Source: Planococcus citri
Taxonomy: Eukaryota > Arthropoda > Insecta > Hemiptera > Pseudococcidae
DNA: 64,000 nucleotides
Direction: 5' to 3'
NCBI RefSeq assembly: GCF_950023065.1
Contig: NC_088677.1
Span: forward strand, 13,720,001 to 13,784,000
The translations under genes were made by a program, and so were the position numbers. The notes under the pieces are model-generated. The model was not told where the DNA came from and did not search any database. It saw nothing but the letters and a program-made list of their open reading frames with translations. Numbering within the stretch: position 1 is the stretch's first letter; each line of letters opens with the position of its first letter. Shown in pieces: positions 1 through 12,560 of this stretch.

Positions 1-609
1 ATCATTTTTACAATTGTTTTTTAACCAAACCACATTTTCAAAATGTACATTTGTACTCAAATTGTTGAGTAATGTATTAAATGGCGGGGTTTTACTCTAT
101 TTATATCAATAAATTTTGATACTTTCATTATTAATTTTATTTAAAATAATTTTTCAATTCCAACCTCTATTTTCATAATTGTAATAACTTTCCTTGGAGG
201 GAGGGCGGGGGGTTAGAATTCTTTCCCAAAGATTTTTTTGCGGATAGAAATATTTTTGGTCCTAGGATACAACGGCGTCATGATGCATGCATTTCTGACG
301 ATTACGAATAATTTCGCTAATTGGCGCTAACACGCCAAAGTAATATACTTCCCCAGTGCGGTTTTTTTTTCACAAAAAAAGCTATTAGCCTAGTTGATGT
401 CCTGTAAGGTGCAGAGAAAGTGCTTCTTTGATGGCTTTGAACAAGATCCTCAATTTTATTGGATCAAAACAAATGGAAATACTTCCACTTCTCCGTCTTT
501 TATGAAATTTGATGGGGTTGAATTTGATAGATAGGTACCAATTCAAAAAGATTATAGAAAGTCCTCTAAAAAATTAACAAAATAAAATTAAACACAAAAT
601 ATAAATATG
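1..609. repeat. Edge of the degenerate duplicated array
   Basis: No gene is visible. From about 236 on, the sequence matches a second copy at about 14,910-15,220: a shared stretch with CCTAGGAT, ATGCATGC, AATTGGCGC and a poly-T run, followed by the block containing AGTTGATGTCCTG and GGCTTTGAACAAGATCC. The first 230 bases are AT-rich and match nothing else I noticed. The segment ends at the TA where the first TIR element is inserted. Confidence 0.6.
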
Positions 610-611
610 TA

Positions 612-1217
612 AGGTGCACCGGGGGAAGTTGGAATTCGGGGTAAGTTAGAAAACTTGCTCTAGCGCCTAGAGGTTTATATCTGGCGAAGTGCCACTAAAG
701 GTGACTTGAGGGTACTACCCCTACTTCATCACGGCATAAAAATTTTCACGATTCAGTTTCATTTTAGATGTCTTTGGTTCAATTGTATTTTGTTGTTGTT
801 TTGAACTTGTTTTGAATTTGTTCTAAAATACAGACTTTCTATTTCTTAGTTTTTCGCATATAGCGGACGAACCGTGCGTCCTAGTGAAAATCTGATGAGA
901 GTGATCTCAAAGAGAATTAAATTCTCTACAATTTTGTTTGTGTGCAATTTTTCTAGGACGCTCCGTTTGTGATCTACACCTCTGCAAAGTTTAGCCCCTT
1001 CTGACTTCCCCCAATTGGGGGAAGTCAGAACAGTTTACATTTTATTCCACTGACCGAAAGCTACTGCGCCAATCGCGCTCAAATTTTCACCATAGGTTAA
1101 GAACCCTTATGGGAACCTACATAATAAATTTGATCCATATTGGTTCATTAGAAGGGGAGTAACAGCTGGTCAAAGTTGAAATTGCGAAAAATCGTTCTGA
1201 CTTGCCCCGGTGCACCT
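612..1217. mobile_element. Non-autonomous TIR element 1 (TA duplication)
   Basis: The ends are inverted copies, AGGTGCACCGGGGGAAGT on the left and the complement of ACTTGCCCCGGTGCACCT on the right, flanked by TA on both sides (610-611 and 1218-1219). The flanks rejoin into array sequence that is uninterrupted in other copies. There is no coding capacity. The sub-terminal GGGGAAGT motif recurs inside in both orientations, including a perfect 32-bp palindrome at 999-1030. A TA duplication fits Tc1/mariner-type integration, but the superfamily is inferred only from that. Confidence 0.7.
999..1030. repeat. Perfect 32-bp palindrome inside TIR element 1
   Basis: The half-site TTCTGACTTCCCCCAA is followed directly by its exact reverse complement, with no loop. 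The half-site is a copy of the element's own sub-terminal motif, so it looks like two head-to-head copies of a putative transposase-binding site. Confidence 0.85.
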
Positions 1218-1918
1218 TACCTATATAGGTACTACACACCAACAACTATTACATTTTTAAGAATATCTACATTAGCATCTAGCTTAGAAAGATGATCTCT
1301 GATCATGTCATTGAATCTTTGCTTCATATTTAGGTGGTAGCCTAGTTGATATCCTGCTGGATATTAAATTTTCAAATATTGCAACATGGAATTTTGAAAG
1401 TTTCAGCTGTTGTAGCTTGAGAGGTTAAGCAATAATCTAAAATTAAAAATTTTTCTTACCTACCTGTGTACGTATATTTGGCCGCAATTTTGGAAATTTT
1501 GGAAGCATCTACGCAGTTCATTTGGAGTCAATAACACCAAACTGTGGTAATTCTACTTATTTGGAACTCCATCTCGAAATGACAGGTAAATCGATTTGTG
1601 CATTTACATACATAAAAATCATGTCCTGGTTCTTTCTTGAATGTTGCTAAGATGACCGTGAGGCAGGTCAGTTTGGAAATCCCTTATAAACGGTTTTGTC
1701 AACCATGGGATTATTTTATGCGCATTCAGCTAAAAAATGACCAAGATTTTTAATACACCAAGAAAGAAAATTACTTACCATTTTTTTTAGTGAAAGTCTT
1801 GTTACTACTGCCTGTGATTACTGGATTCTTTGAGGTTACCTAAGTATAGGTACTCACCTAATTAATGAATTTTGATGCAATTTTTCAAGGTGAGATCTAA
1901 GCGATTCACAATGTGATC

Positions 1919-2104
1919 TTTATTATGTCCTATTCATTGCTAGCGAAAGCGAATAAAACAAGTTGTAATATTTTGAGCAATATTTGAACGCTCAGCTTTC
2001 CTGAATTCTTTTCATTGACTCTTGAAAATTTTGAGCTTTGAACTTTGTACATCCAGGTAGAAGACTTCCCCCTTCTCCTCCTTTGTTTTGGGTTCAATGA
2101 AAAT
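1919..2104 (-). other. Candidate 3'-terminal exon and poly(A) signal, copy 1
   Basis: On the minus strand an AG (2,105-2,106, in CTATTTCAG) precedes a block whose frame begins IFIEPKTKEEKGEVF and is open for about 30 codons. An AATAAA hexamer lies at 1,919-1,924. The same block, AG then (N)F(I)EPTTKEENRG-like codons, recurs with AG at 7,001, 10,148, 10,621, 17,314, 26,867, 45,419, 50,557 and 52,906. At 31,796 the AG has become AA. Only the frame read directly from the AG stays open in nearly all copies. At 7,000 an extra base shifts it. The product is unknown. Confidence 0.35.
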
Positions 2105-2341
2105 CTGAAATAGCATCGAGTGAGAAGCACCGATCCGATATGTTATTATGCCTGGTGATGAGAACAGAGTCTATAAAAAGTTTGTACTTGGGGTTAAAAA
2201 TAATGAGTCGATAGGTTTTAAAAATGAACGCTGCGCCTGTTTTCTCAGCATCAAAGTACTGAGTGACCCCTCCCCCCTCCTCTCACACATGGTACAAACC
2301 AATGATTCCCATGTGTAAAAGTATTAGGTCTACACACTTAC

Positions 2342-2365
2342 AAGTTTTGTTTGAAAATTTCATTT
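2342..2365 (-). other. Candidate 24-nt microexon, copy 1
   Basis: On the minus strand the 24 bases between GAACCGCAG and GTAAGTGTG are bounded by canonical AG and GT. Near-identical 24-mers with the same acceptor recur at 17,545-17,568 and 26,988-27,011, and with weaker or lost donors at about 7,225, 10,300, 10,785, 45,570 and 53,055. The length is a multiple of three, so skipping would keep the frame. Read as codons it gives NEIFKQN-like residues. Its exon status is inferred from splice sites and recurrence only. Confidence 0.35.
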
Positions 2366-4109
2366 CTGCGGTTCTCATAGTTGCTTCAATATACATAGGT
2401 ATAAGTAAAAGTCGCGTAAAAGTCGCTTGCCTTTTTTTTTTGAAAATCTTCCCCTAGATTATCGTTATGATTATTTTGAGATTGGTGGAATTTTCTATTT
2501 TTGACCAAAGAAAATTTTCAGTTTCTTTTTTTAAAATTCCATACGGTGGAAGAAAATAATTGCCAAAACACATCAACAGGATGTAGAAAAAATTTCAGAT
2601 TTTTAGTTCAATGTTTAACCTTCAAGGTGACTCAAACTTGAAAAATGGACAGCAACATTTTCAAATCTTTCAAACGGGTTCTCTATTTTTTCCCCTATGT
2701 GATGTAGACATCAAAGAATCATCTGAAACAAAAAAAAAATGAAAAGAAAAGTTTTTGAAAATTGATTTTTAAAATGTTGAAATTATGAAATTTTCAATCT
2801 TTGCGATCTCTTGTCTGCAGGTTCAATCAACACTCACAAGTGATCTGTGATTTCTCCTCAAACTTGGTTTAGAGTAGCACATCACCATTTGTGATGTCCA
2901 TGGAAGCATTAAAAATATATTATATTACTTACTTTCCAATGCTTCAAGAATGTAACCAAGAAGCTGGTCTTCTGGGTTAACATTTTCGAAATTTCTCGAT
3001 GCCCATTTACTGTATCTGATGAATTCAGCTAAGCAGAGATGTAAAATTAATTTCTATTTCTCCTGCTTCCTTCGTCATCAAAAATTTAATGCAAGTGCCA
3101 GCACCTTGAAAATGATGGAGACTAATTGCGAGTTACGAGTACAACCTTCCGAATCCGAGCGAAACGAAAGTTTGTTTTTTGGAAGCTGAAAATAGAATCT
3201 TACTAGGTACATAGTTACTTAAACTTATATGTACTCGTTGTGAGAAATTTTCCATCAATTGATTCCGATCAGGTACTCGATTCAAATTATTGAAAAATGT
3301 TCACCTTTTTCTCGAAAAATTAAATATGACAAAAAAAAGAAAAATATTTAATAAAGAAAGAAGACGCGAATTACGATCAGTGAATTTCATTGTTTACTAC
3401 ATATCACATATTGCATGTACTTACAAGTGGGAGCGACGTCATTCATCGGTGTGCGGGAGCAATTCCACTATCAATAATGCACATTCTCATGGGATCTGCC
3501 AAAATTTGGATTTATTATGAGGAACTTGGCGTCTAAAAAATTAGCCGATAGTGCGATTAATCGCTAATAGTTTCAAAATCATTGTAAAATATCAAAAGCT
3601 TGTTGTTCGGGTGAAGTGTTTTGTCGAATTACATTCCGCGGTGATCAGTTCGCTCTTTGGTTTCTGTTGACGAGCATTATTGGTTGTGAAGATGGGTACC
3701 TACTAATTTTGGAAAAATGGCATGTATTCGTTCAAGTATTAGGTCACATTGACGTGCACTGGACATTTTTTTGGCACTTTGGAAAATTGATTTGGAATTT
3801 TGAAAATATGGCTCTAGGTTCTAGAATGACTTGAAACCATCTCCTCGACGCAGCATAAATTGAAATTTTGAGTGTAGAATAAATTTCAGTGTTTTCCGAC
3901 TTCAATTATTTGGTTGAATATGGTGAAAGTTTCACTTATCAAAAATCTGCTGCAGTTTCCAGAACTGCGTTAAACGGTTCGATACTGCTTACAGAATTTC
4001 TACCGTCTGGGCCAATGTGATGACATTTTTAATTTTTTCCATTTTTTGTCGCTTTAAATTTTCAAAATTCAGCAAATATCGAAAACCGCACTTCATCCCA
4101 TGAACTTAC

Positions 4110-4187
4110 GGCTTGGTGATGTCTCCAGCTGTGCAGCGTTTGACATTTTTCCGGCCATTTGGGATATCTCCAATTCTCCATTCAAAG
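4110..4187 (-). other. Candidate 75-nt-class exon, copy 1 (78 nt)
   Basis: On the minus strand this block lies between AG (4,188-4,189) and donor GTAAGTTC. Other copies are at 8,240-8,314 (75 nt, donor lost), 18,223-18,297 (75 nt, donor intact), 23,532-23,606 (75 nt, donor lost), 34,605-34,681 (77 nt, donor intact), and near 11,641 and 28,527. In most copies internal indels sum to multiples of three, which suggests past coding constraint in an exon that starts at codon position 3 and ends at position 2. This copy has an insertion near its start that changes the first residues. Confidence 0.35.
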
Positions 4188-4430
4188 CTGTATCGAAAAA
4201 TAAAAGATTAAACTTACTTCTCGTTGGTGGTTCGCTGAGAATATATCAGGTTTTTGGCTTTTTCAAACAAGTATGAGGCGACCAATAAGCCCTCATTGGC
4301 TCTCCCAGATGCCTGAAAACTGATGAAATCATGGGCATGTGTAGAATATTTGAATTTCAGTGATGCTGAGGGGAGCTAATGGAAGAGGGAGTGTTAGAGT
4401 AGTCGAAAAAATTAGTCAATATTCATATAC

Positions 4431-4569
4431 TCAACGTTCTTGAAAACGTATGGAATAATGTTTCGCGCAATATTTGACTTTTTTTTTTACATTTTGATCA
4501 AAATTTTCGAGGTTCCGTAATTCCCATGGGTTTGAAAATCCCATCAGGAAAAGTTCACCGATGTCATTA
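4431..4569 (-). other. Candidate exon with NCELLLMGFSNP-type peptide, copy 1
   Basis: After ATTTTTATAG (AG at 4,570-4,571) the minus strand reads NDIGELFLMGFSNPWELRN and continues open to RFQER and a stop. Related peptides occur at about 32,100-32,230 (SNESCELLLMGISNPR) and 50,858-51,010 (SNDNCELLLIGFSNPREV), all ending in a variant of HYSxRFQER. Other copies near 24,950, 29,810, 37,190 and 43,340 are shifted by small indels. Repeated retention of one peptide in separate copies suggests real coding ancestry. I do not recognise the protein. Confidence 0.35.
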
Positions 4570-4842
4570 CTATAAAAATGTATGCTTTTTGGAATTTTTT
4601 TTATGAATTTACATTTCATCTCCGAAACGTGAAGGAGTTTTGCATTTTGAGCTTTCAAAAAAGCTCAATATTTTGAATTTTTGAAGGCTCTGGCAAACAA
4701 GTAAATCTACACTTTGACTGATTAAGAATAACCACTTACACATAAATGCACGAAATACCTACTTAATTGAGATCACAGTATAAATTAATGGAAAATTCTC
4801 TAAAAAAATCGACTCAATAAAATTAAACACAAAATATAAATA

Positions 4843-5805
4843 AGGTCGTTAAGGGAGAGATGCCGCACTTTCAATATCTCAGCTGGTAATTCACCAAAAA
4901 AATTTAAAAAAATCAAAAAATATTCCTTACTACCTACTTATTATCCTATCAAGTTTTGGCAGTGTCGCCATTAATAGTTTTCGAAAATTTGCAATTTTTG
5001 TAAAAAAAAACTTGAAAAAAAAATTTAATTTTTTTCATGTTTTTTGAAAAATTAATTTTTCGGCTCAGAAGCAACATATCGAAATGAAACCTAGATGTAT
5101 GGAAAGGGTAAGGTTTGTAGATTAATTTTAGGGCATTGTTGAAAATTTTGAGTAAATTTTTCTTTGAAAAAAAAATTTTTTTTCAACAACACTGGAAAGA
5201 GGAGAGATGCCGCAGTTGACATTGAGGAGAGATGCCGCACCAATTACATTCGTATTTCATATGCTAAAATTACTCAATTTGGGTACATAGTGTTGTGTCA
5301 GGATCCTAGAAACAGCTGATATTTGTACTTGCGAATTTTGTATCAAGAAAACAGCAGCTCAAAAAAAGTAGAATTTTGTAATTTGAAAATAGCGGCTCAA
5401 AGAGAATAAATACTTCCTTATTTAGTTTAGAATGTTTCAATTTTCAATTTTTTACTTTATTCTTAGGCTCAGCATCTTTCAGTCATGTGTTTTAGTGCTT
5501 TATTTCAGGTGCGGCATCTCACCTCAGATGGGAGAGATGCCGCAGGTGCGGCATCTCTCCCCCATAATGTTCTTATGTGTTTTACCTGCGGCATCTCTCC
5601 TCAGTTTTTTTTTTTGAGGAGAGATGCCGCATTTTTTTGAAAATGGAAATACTCAAAAAATATGGCCCCAAAAAAAATTTCCTCATAATCTACCAAAGTA
5701 CTCATGGATACCTTTTGATTGATCTAATCACCATTTCCTGAAGTTGATTAGAAAAAAAATTAATCGAGATCAAAAAACAGTGCGGCATCTCTCCCATAAC
5801 CACCT
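4843..5805. mobile_element. Non-autonomous TIR element 2 with nine internal copies of its terminal motif
   Basis: Ends AGGTCGTTAAGGGAGAGATG and the complement of the right end AGGTGGTTATGGGAGAGATG are inverted and flanked by TA. The motif GAGAGATGCCGCA occurs about nine times in both orientations (near 4,855, 5,199, 5,223, 5,508, 5,528, 5,546, 5,586, 5,616 and 5,780). No coding region spans it. The flanks rejoin array sequence (ATATAAA-TA-CCTATACTATG). The element sits at the position homologous to TIR element 1 and has the same architecture, though a different motif. Confidence 0.75.
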
Positions 5806-5807
5806 TA

Positions 5808-8800
5808 CCTATACTATGTATTACATTTTTAAAAATATCCACGTTAGCATCTAGTTTAGAAAGATGATCCCTGATCATCTCATTGAATTTTCACTTCAGA
5901 TTAAGGTGGTAACCTAGTTGATGTCCTGCTAGTTGCAGAAGATGTGCTTCTTTGATGGCTTTGAGCAAGATCCTTGATTTTATTGTCTCAAAAGAAATGG
6001 AAATACTTTCGCTTATCTGACTTTTATTGAGTTTGATGGATTTAAATTTTATATTATGTACAATTTCAAAAATGTATATTATTTTAAATTAAAAAATATT
6101 ATAGAAAATTCTCTAAAAAATTAACACAATAAAACTAAACAATAAATGTAAACGTACTATACACCTATGAGTATTACATTTTTAAAAATATTTATGTTCT
6201 AGTTTGCAAAGACGATCCATTATCATCGTACATATTGAATTCTTCCTTCATATTTAGCTGGTTGCCTATAGTTGATATCCTGTTGGATATTAAATTTTAA
6301 AATATTATAATAATATAGAATTTTGAAAGTTTCAGCTCTTGTAGGTAGATAGGTTAAGCAATAATCTAAAATTTAAATTTTTTTCTTGCCATATGTTCCT
6401 TTATTTGGTCGTAATATTCTTCAAACTGTCTTTATTGAAATTCCGTCTCGAAATGACAGAGTAATTGATTTGTGCAGTTACATACAAATCATGTTCTGGT
6501 TCTTCCTTAAATTTTGCTAAGATGATCGTGAGGCAGGTCAGCTTGAAAATCCCTTACAAACGGTTATACCTACCTGGGATTATTCATGTCCATTCAGCAA
6601 AAAAATGGCCAAGATTTTTAAGAATATGAAAGAAAATTACTTACCGTTTTTTTTTCAGTGAAAGTCTTGTTTTATTTTCGCTCAACTATATGTACATTGT
6701 ACAAAATTACCTAATTATTAAATTTAGATGCAGTTTTTCAAGATGAGATTAAATATAAATTCAACTAGGTACATAAGTACCTACTCTAAGCTATTCACAA
6801 TGTGATCTTTATGATGTCCTTTTATTGTTGGCGAAAGCGACTAAAATAGGTAACCTGTAATATTTTGAGCAATATTTGGATGCTCAGCTTCACTGAGCTC
6901 TTTTCATTGGCTATTGAAAATTTTTTGTCTGTGAACTTTGTACGTCCACGGAAAAGACTTCCCTCTATTCTCTTCCTTTGTTGCGGGTTCAATGAAATTT
7001 CTGATATTGCATCGAGTGAGAAGCATCGATATTTTATACCTGGTGGTGAGAATAGAGTCGATCTATGGGGTGGTTATTCTAGAAAATATTGAGTCGATAG
7101 TTTTTAAAAATGACGTAGCACCAGTTTTCTCAGTGTCGAAATACTGCGTGAACCCTCCCCCGTCCCTCCCCCGTGATATAAACCAATGATTCCCCCCATG
7201 TGTAAAATTATTAGATCTACACAACAATTTTTGTTTGAAAATTTCATTTCTGCGGTTCTGGTAGCTGCTTCAATATTACATTCAAGTGACGGTCACAATA
7301 TTTGCTTGAAAATCTTCTCCCAGATAATCATTATAGGTATATTTTGAGAATGATAGAATTTTCTATTTTCGATCAAAGAAAATTTTCAGTTGTTTAAAAA
7401 AAATTTCATACAGTGGAGAAAAATTATTGCCAAAACACATCAACAGGATGTAGAAAAAATTTCAAATTTTTAGATCAATGTTTAATCTTCAAGGTGACTC
7501 AAACTTGAAAAATGGACAGCAATATTTTTCAAATCTTTCAGAAGACGGGGTTCTCTACTTTTTTAGTCCCATGTGATGTAGACATCAAAGAATCACCCGA
7601 AACAAAAAAAAATGAAAAAAAAACATTTTTGAAAATTGATTTTAAAAATGTTTAAATTATGAAATTTTCAAAGTTTGCGATCTCTTGTCTGGTTCAATCA
7701 ACACTCACGAGTGATCTGTGATTTCTCCTCGAACTTGGTTTAAGAGTAGCACATCACCTCTGATGTCCATCGAAGCATTAAAAAAATATATATTACTTAC
7801 TTTCCAATGCTTCAAAAATGTAATTTGAAGAGCTGGACTTCGGAAAAACGACGCGAATTACGATTAGTGAATTTTATTGCTTACTGCACACCACATATTG
7901 CATGTACCTACAAGTGTTCGTATTTTACTTCATCGAAAGATGTTACAATTATGTAGCTGTGTGCGTGAGCAATTCCACTAGCTACATGCACAATGCATAT
8001 TCTCATAGGATCGGCCAAAATTTATTGGTTTTAGTTAAAGGAAATTGGCGTCTAAAAAATAAGCTGACAGTGCGATTAAGGTAAATAAGAAACCTTCTAG
8101 CGAGAAATTGTTAGATTAATAAAAAATAGCTCTTGCTTGTCAGTTTTTACTATTTATTAGTGCAAAGCTTTTCAAACATCAAGTTCGATTTTTTAAAATT
8201 CAGCGAATATCGAAAACCGCACTTCAGCCTCTGAACTTCGGCTGGTGATGATGTATGTATTTCTGCAGTGCAGTTTGAAATTTTTCCAGCCATTTGGGAT
8301 ATTTCCATTGATAGCTGCGCCGAAAAATAAACGATTAAACTAATTACTTCGTGGGTTGTTCCCATAGGTTTTCAAGTCCATCTCTATCGGTATGGCGCGC
8401 GACCAGTTTGTAGTAGAGTACTCGTAGTTTCTGTGCCTACGATTGGTTCGTTTTCAACTTTGGTCAAGTGAGAAGATTTTCAAAAATAAATTTTGGAATT
8501 ATTGTATGTATAATAGCTCCTAAACATGAAGGGGTTTTGCAACTTTAGCTTTCAAAAAAAGCTCAATATTTTGAATTTTTGAAGGCTTTGACGAACAAGT
8601 AAATTCAAACTTTGACTGATTAAGAATAACCACTTACACATACTTAAATGCACGAGAATAGATATAAATTATTAAAGAATAGTGATGCTAATTACCATCC
8701 GCGCTAATTGTAAATTTTTTACATAGGTAGATATGGATCGAGTTTTATTTTGAATAACGAGATTTGCAATTTTCGCTCCAAAATTTCTAATGGCTTATAA

Positions 8801-11800
8801 AATTTGAAAATTATAATTATGTAGAATTTTGAAAGTTTCAGCTCCCATAAAGAGAGAAATTTTAGGCAATAATCTGAAATTAAAAATATTTCTTACCTAC
8901 GTCTATTTTTGGCCGTAGTTTTTTATGAACAGTCTTCCCTTTTAAGTAGGTAGGTATACCTACTTTTTATAAATCTCAAATTTATCATTTTATTTTTATT
9001 TATTCATTTTTTTGCAAAAAAGATTTTATTTTGAAGTGCTTGTCTCTCGAAAAAAGCATGATCTGAAAACCTCATCTATATCTGAAGCATTAACTTCCAA
9101 AATCAAGTTAGCTACCTATTTGTTGCAAGTTTTTTGAAAATCCAAAAGCTGCTAATTACAGTTCACTGAAATTCGCGTCTTTCCGTTTTAAATCTACATA
9201 GCTATAGGTACTTTTTTAAGTCAAAATGGCGATACCTAATCAATTATGAACGTACTCGTATGTATATCAACTGCTCCAAATTACATTCCTCCATTTCTAG
9301 CTATTCTGAAGCATTCGGCGTGATTTTCGATTTTTCTATAATTTTGGAATGTTCAAGTGGGCGTTGAAACTGAGTTATGGCTTATTAAATTTGAAATATA
9401 TACCTAATTACGCAGAATTTTGAAAATTTCTGCTCTTATAGGTGGAGAGATAGGCAATAGTCTAAAATTTAAGATTTTTCTTACCGGCATCTATTTAGCA
9501 TAGTATGTAATTTTCATATAGGCTTTATCCCGTTCTTTTGTCAGTTTTGGAAGCATCTGGAGTTCATTTGGTGTCAATACGCGCCAAATTGCTAAAAATC
9601 GAGTTCTGGCTTCATTCTTGAATGTTGCTAAGATGATCGTGAGGTAGGTAAGCTTGAATAAATCCCTTACAAACGCTTTTATAGGATTATTTATGTTCAT
9701 TCAGTCAAAAAATGGCCAAGATTTTTAAGACCATGAAAGAAAATTACTTGGCGTTTTTTTTTTCAGTGAAAGTCTTGTTTTGTTTTCTATGAAAAGAATT
9801 GTGTAAGCTGTGGGCTGTCTGATTTCTTACCTCCAAAATTAACGAATTTCGATGCAATTTTTCAAGATGAGATTAAATTTTTTAAATGGATTTATTATCC
9901 AATTGAGACATTGCATCCCCAATAAGATCGATTTATTATTGTGAAAATACTTGAGTGTAAGATAAACATTCGTTTGCATGATCCTTGGTTATGGGATTAT
10001 GAACCAGTCACACTCTTCTGTCATTGCAGCGCGATCTGGATATGACTATGATGAGTCTGCAGTCTACGAGTGTTCTACAGATAATTTTGTACTTCTGAGA
10101 AGAAGACCTCCCCTATTTTCTTCCTTTGTTGTGGGCTCAATGAAGCTCTGAAATTGCTTCGAGTGAGAAAGCACCGATAAATGATATCTGGTGGTGAAAA
10201 CAGAGTCTGTAAAAAGATAATAGATGGGGTGGTTTCTGGAAGTAATGAGTTAATGGGGTTTTATAAAACGACGCAGCACTAGTATGCACAAGTTTTGTTT
10301 GAAAATTTCATTTCTTCTATCTACTCATACGTTATACCTAGTTGCTTCACTCATAGGTTATACATTAGGTTTGTACTCACCTAATTAATGAATTTCGATG
10401 CAATCTACTCTAAGCGATGCATCAATGTGATATTTATTATGCCCTTTCATTGTTAGCGAAATTGAATAAAATAATCTGAAATATTTTGAATAATATTTGA
10501 ATGCTCAGCTTTCCTGGACTCTTTTTATTGACTTCTACAAACTTTGGGCTTCACACTTTGTATTTCTATAAGGAGATGACTTCTCCTATTCTCTTCCTTT
10601 GTTGTGAGTTGAATGAAGTTCTGAAATTGCTTCGATGTGAGTAGCATCGATAAATGATATCTGGTGGCGAGAAGACAGTCTGTAAGAAAGTTTCTAGATG
10701 GGGTGGTTTATGGAAACAATGAGTCGAAGGTGTTTTAAAATGACGCAGCACTAGTACTTATAGGTACTTACTTACTTACATATGTTTTGTTTGAAAATTT
10801 CATTTCTGCTTCTCATGATATATCAATACGTTCTTGTGTGGTTGGAATTTTTATTATTTTTTTGGTACTTTAACAATTTTTGCTCGGAAATTAGGTGATT
10901 CGTTTGCTCTTTGGTTTATACTGAGGAGCATGTATTGTCATATCCTACGAACTATATTTTCAACTCTCCTAATGAATTGGAAGCGGGTTCAAAAGTTTTG
11001 AATACTTACCTACCCTTCAGCATATTTTTGAAATTTGGAGTTTCGGTCTCCACTTTCATCTGTATAGATACATTTGTCCGATTTTCGATTACGAAATCGC
11101 TGGAGGAGCGTATAAGGTTTGAGCAAGTAATGGGTAGGTACTGATCTCGGAAAAATGGCGTGTATTCGTTCAAATAGGTCTCTATAACGTGCACTGGACC
11201 TTTTTTTTTTTGGTACTTTTGAGAATTGATTTGGAATTTTGAAAATATTGCTCGAGGTTCTAGAATGGCTTGAAACTACCTCCTCGATGCAGCATATGGA
11301 AGTTATTACGAGTGTAAGTATAATAAATTTCAACTTTCCGACTTCAAATTATTTGGTTGAATATGGTAAAAATTTCAGTTACTTATCAAAAATCTGCTGC
11401 AGTTTCCAGAACTGCGTTAAATGGTTCCTTACTACGTGATTTCTTCCGTCTTGGTCAATTTTGTAATATTTTGATATTTCTCCATTTTTTTTGTCACAAA
11501 TTTGATTTTTTTAAACTCAGCAAAATATCGAATACCGCACTTCAGCCTTTGAAAGTAGGGCTGGTGAAGTGGTGATGTATGTATTTGTGCAGCTGTGCAG
11601 TTGGAATTTTCTCCAGCCATTTAAGATATCTTCGTTGATAGCTATACCGAAAAATAAACGATTCAACTTACTTCGTGGGTGGTTGATTGTCGACTTTGTC
11701 TGGATGATATATTGTCCATTTTTTAGTAAGAAGATTTTCAAAAATTATTAAGTAATAACAAGGATTTGTGATGGTGATGTTGAAAAGACGTACGCTTCGT

Positions 11801-12560
11801 CCTTTCCGAGAACTGGCTCTCAAAAGTTTTTAAAATTGAAGAAATTATTAATACTCGTACATGGGTTATTATAGGTTATCAGGAACACTGAATACAAATA
11901 TCTGGTTGATTGTTTTTAACCAAAATTTTTGAGGCTTCGTGTTTCCCATGGGTTTAAAAATCTCATCACAGGAAAAGTCAAGTTCACCGTTTCAATTGCT
12001 GTAGAAATGTGTGATTTCTGGAATTTTTTTCCTGAATTAAAATTTTAGCTCCGAAACATGATGGGGTCTTGGAACTTCTTGAGCTGTCAAAAAAGCTCAA
12101 TATTTTGAATTTTTCAAGTCTTTGGCGAACGAATAAATCTACACTTTGACTGATGAAGAATAACCACTTACGCATAAATGCACGAAATACCTATTCTATT
12201 TTGAACAATATTATGCTTAATAGAATATTCTTTAAAAAATCGACAATAATATTAAACACAAAATACATATAAATACTATTCACAAATTCACATTTATTAC
12301 ATGTTTAAAAATTTCCACGTTAGTATCTAGTTTATATAGAAAGATGATCCCTGATTATCTCATTGAATTTTTGCTTCGGATTTAGATGGTACCTAGTTGA
12401 TATCCTGCTAGGTGCAGAAAAAGTGCTTCTTTGATGATTTTGAACAAGATCCTCAGTTTTATCGTCTCAAAAGAAATGGAAATGCTTCTGCTTCTCCGTC
12501 CTCCGTCGGTAATCCAGGTTGATGGGTTTAAATATGATACAATTTCAAAAACATGGTTTG
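5808..12560 (-). repeat. Array segment, two to three degraded units
   Basis: No gene can be supported. Blocks recur in the same order as in 1,220-4,840. Terminal blocks with poly(A)-like strings begin at AG 7,001 and, in close succession, 10,148 and 10,621, so two 3' ends lie only about 470 bp apart, a local duplication. The stretch about 8,720-10,220 matches about 19,330-20,730. Short open frames on both strands here are not conserved between copies, apart from the minus-strand blocks described separately. Confidence 0.5.

Larger units (their letters stand above)
1220..4840 (-). repeat. Array segment with one nearly complete minus-strand unit
   Basis: No recognisable gene. It carries, in array order, the block ending in donor-like GTAGGTAAG (about 1,450-1,545), the block ending ATGGTAAGTAA (about 1,780), the poly(A)-bearing terminal block (1,919-2,104), the 24-nt block (2,342-2,365), blocks with GTGAGTG and GTAAGTAA donors (about 2,830-2,940), the 75-78-nt block (4,110-4,187) and the block at 4,431-4,569. 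About 1,390-2,800 resembles 16,590-18,000 and 6,300-7,750, which shows duplication. Donors, acceptors and frames are kept unevenly, so I treat it as a mostly decayed gene copy. Confidence 0.55.

Noticed and set aside
11010..11333. Minus-strand 107-codon frame starting like a signal peptide (FIILTLVITSICC)
   Set aside because: The first codon is TTG, not ATG, and other copies of the block (3,860, 28,230, 34,350) lack an initiator there. The hydrophobic stretch is better seen as part of an internal array block.
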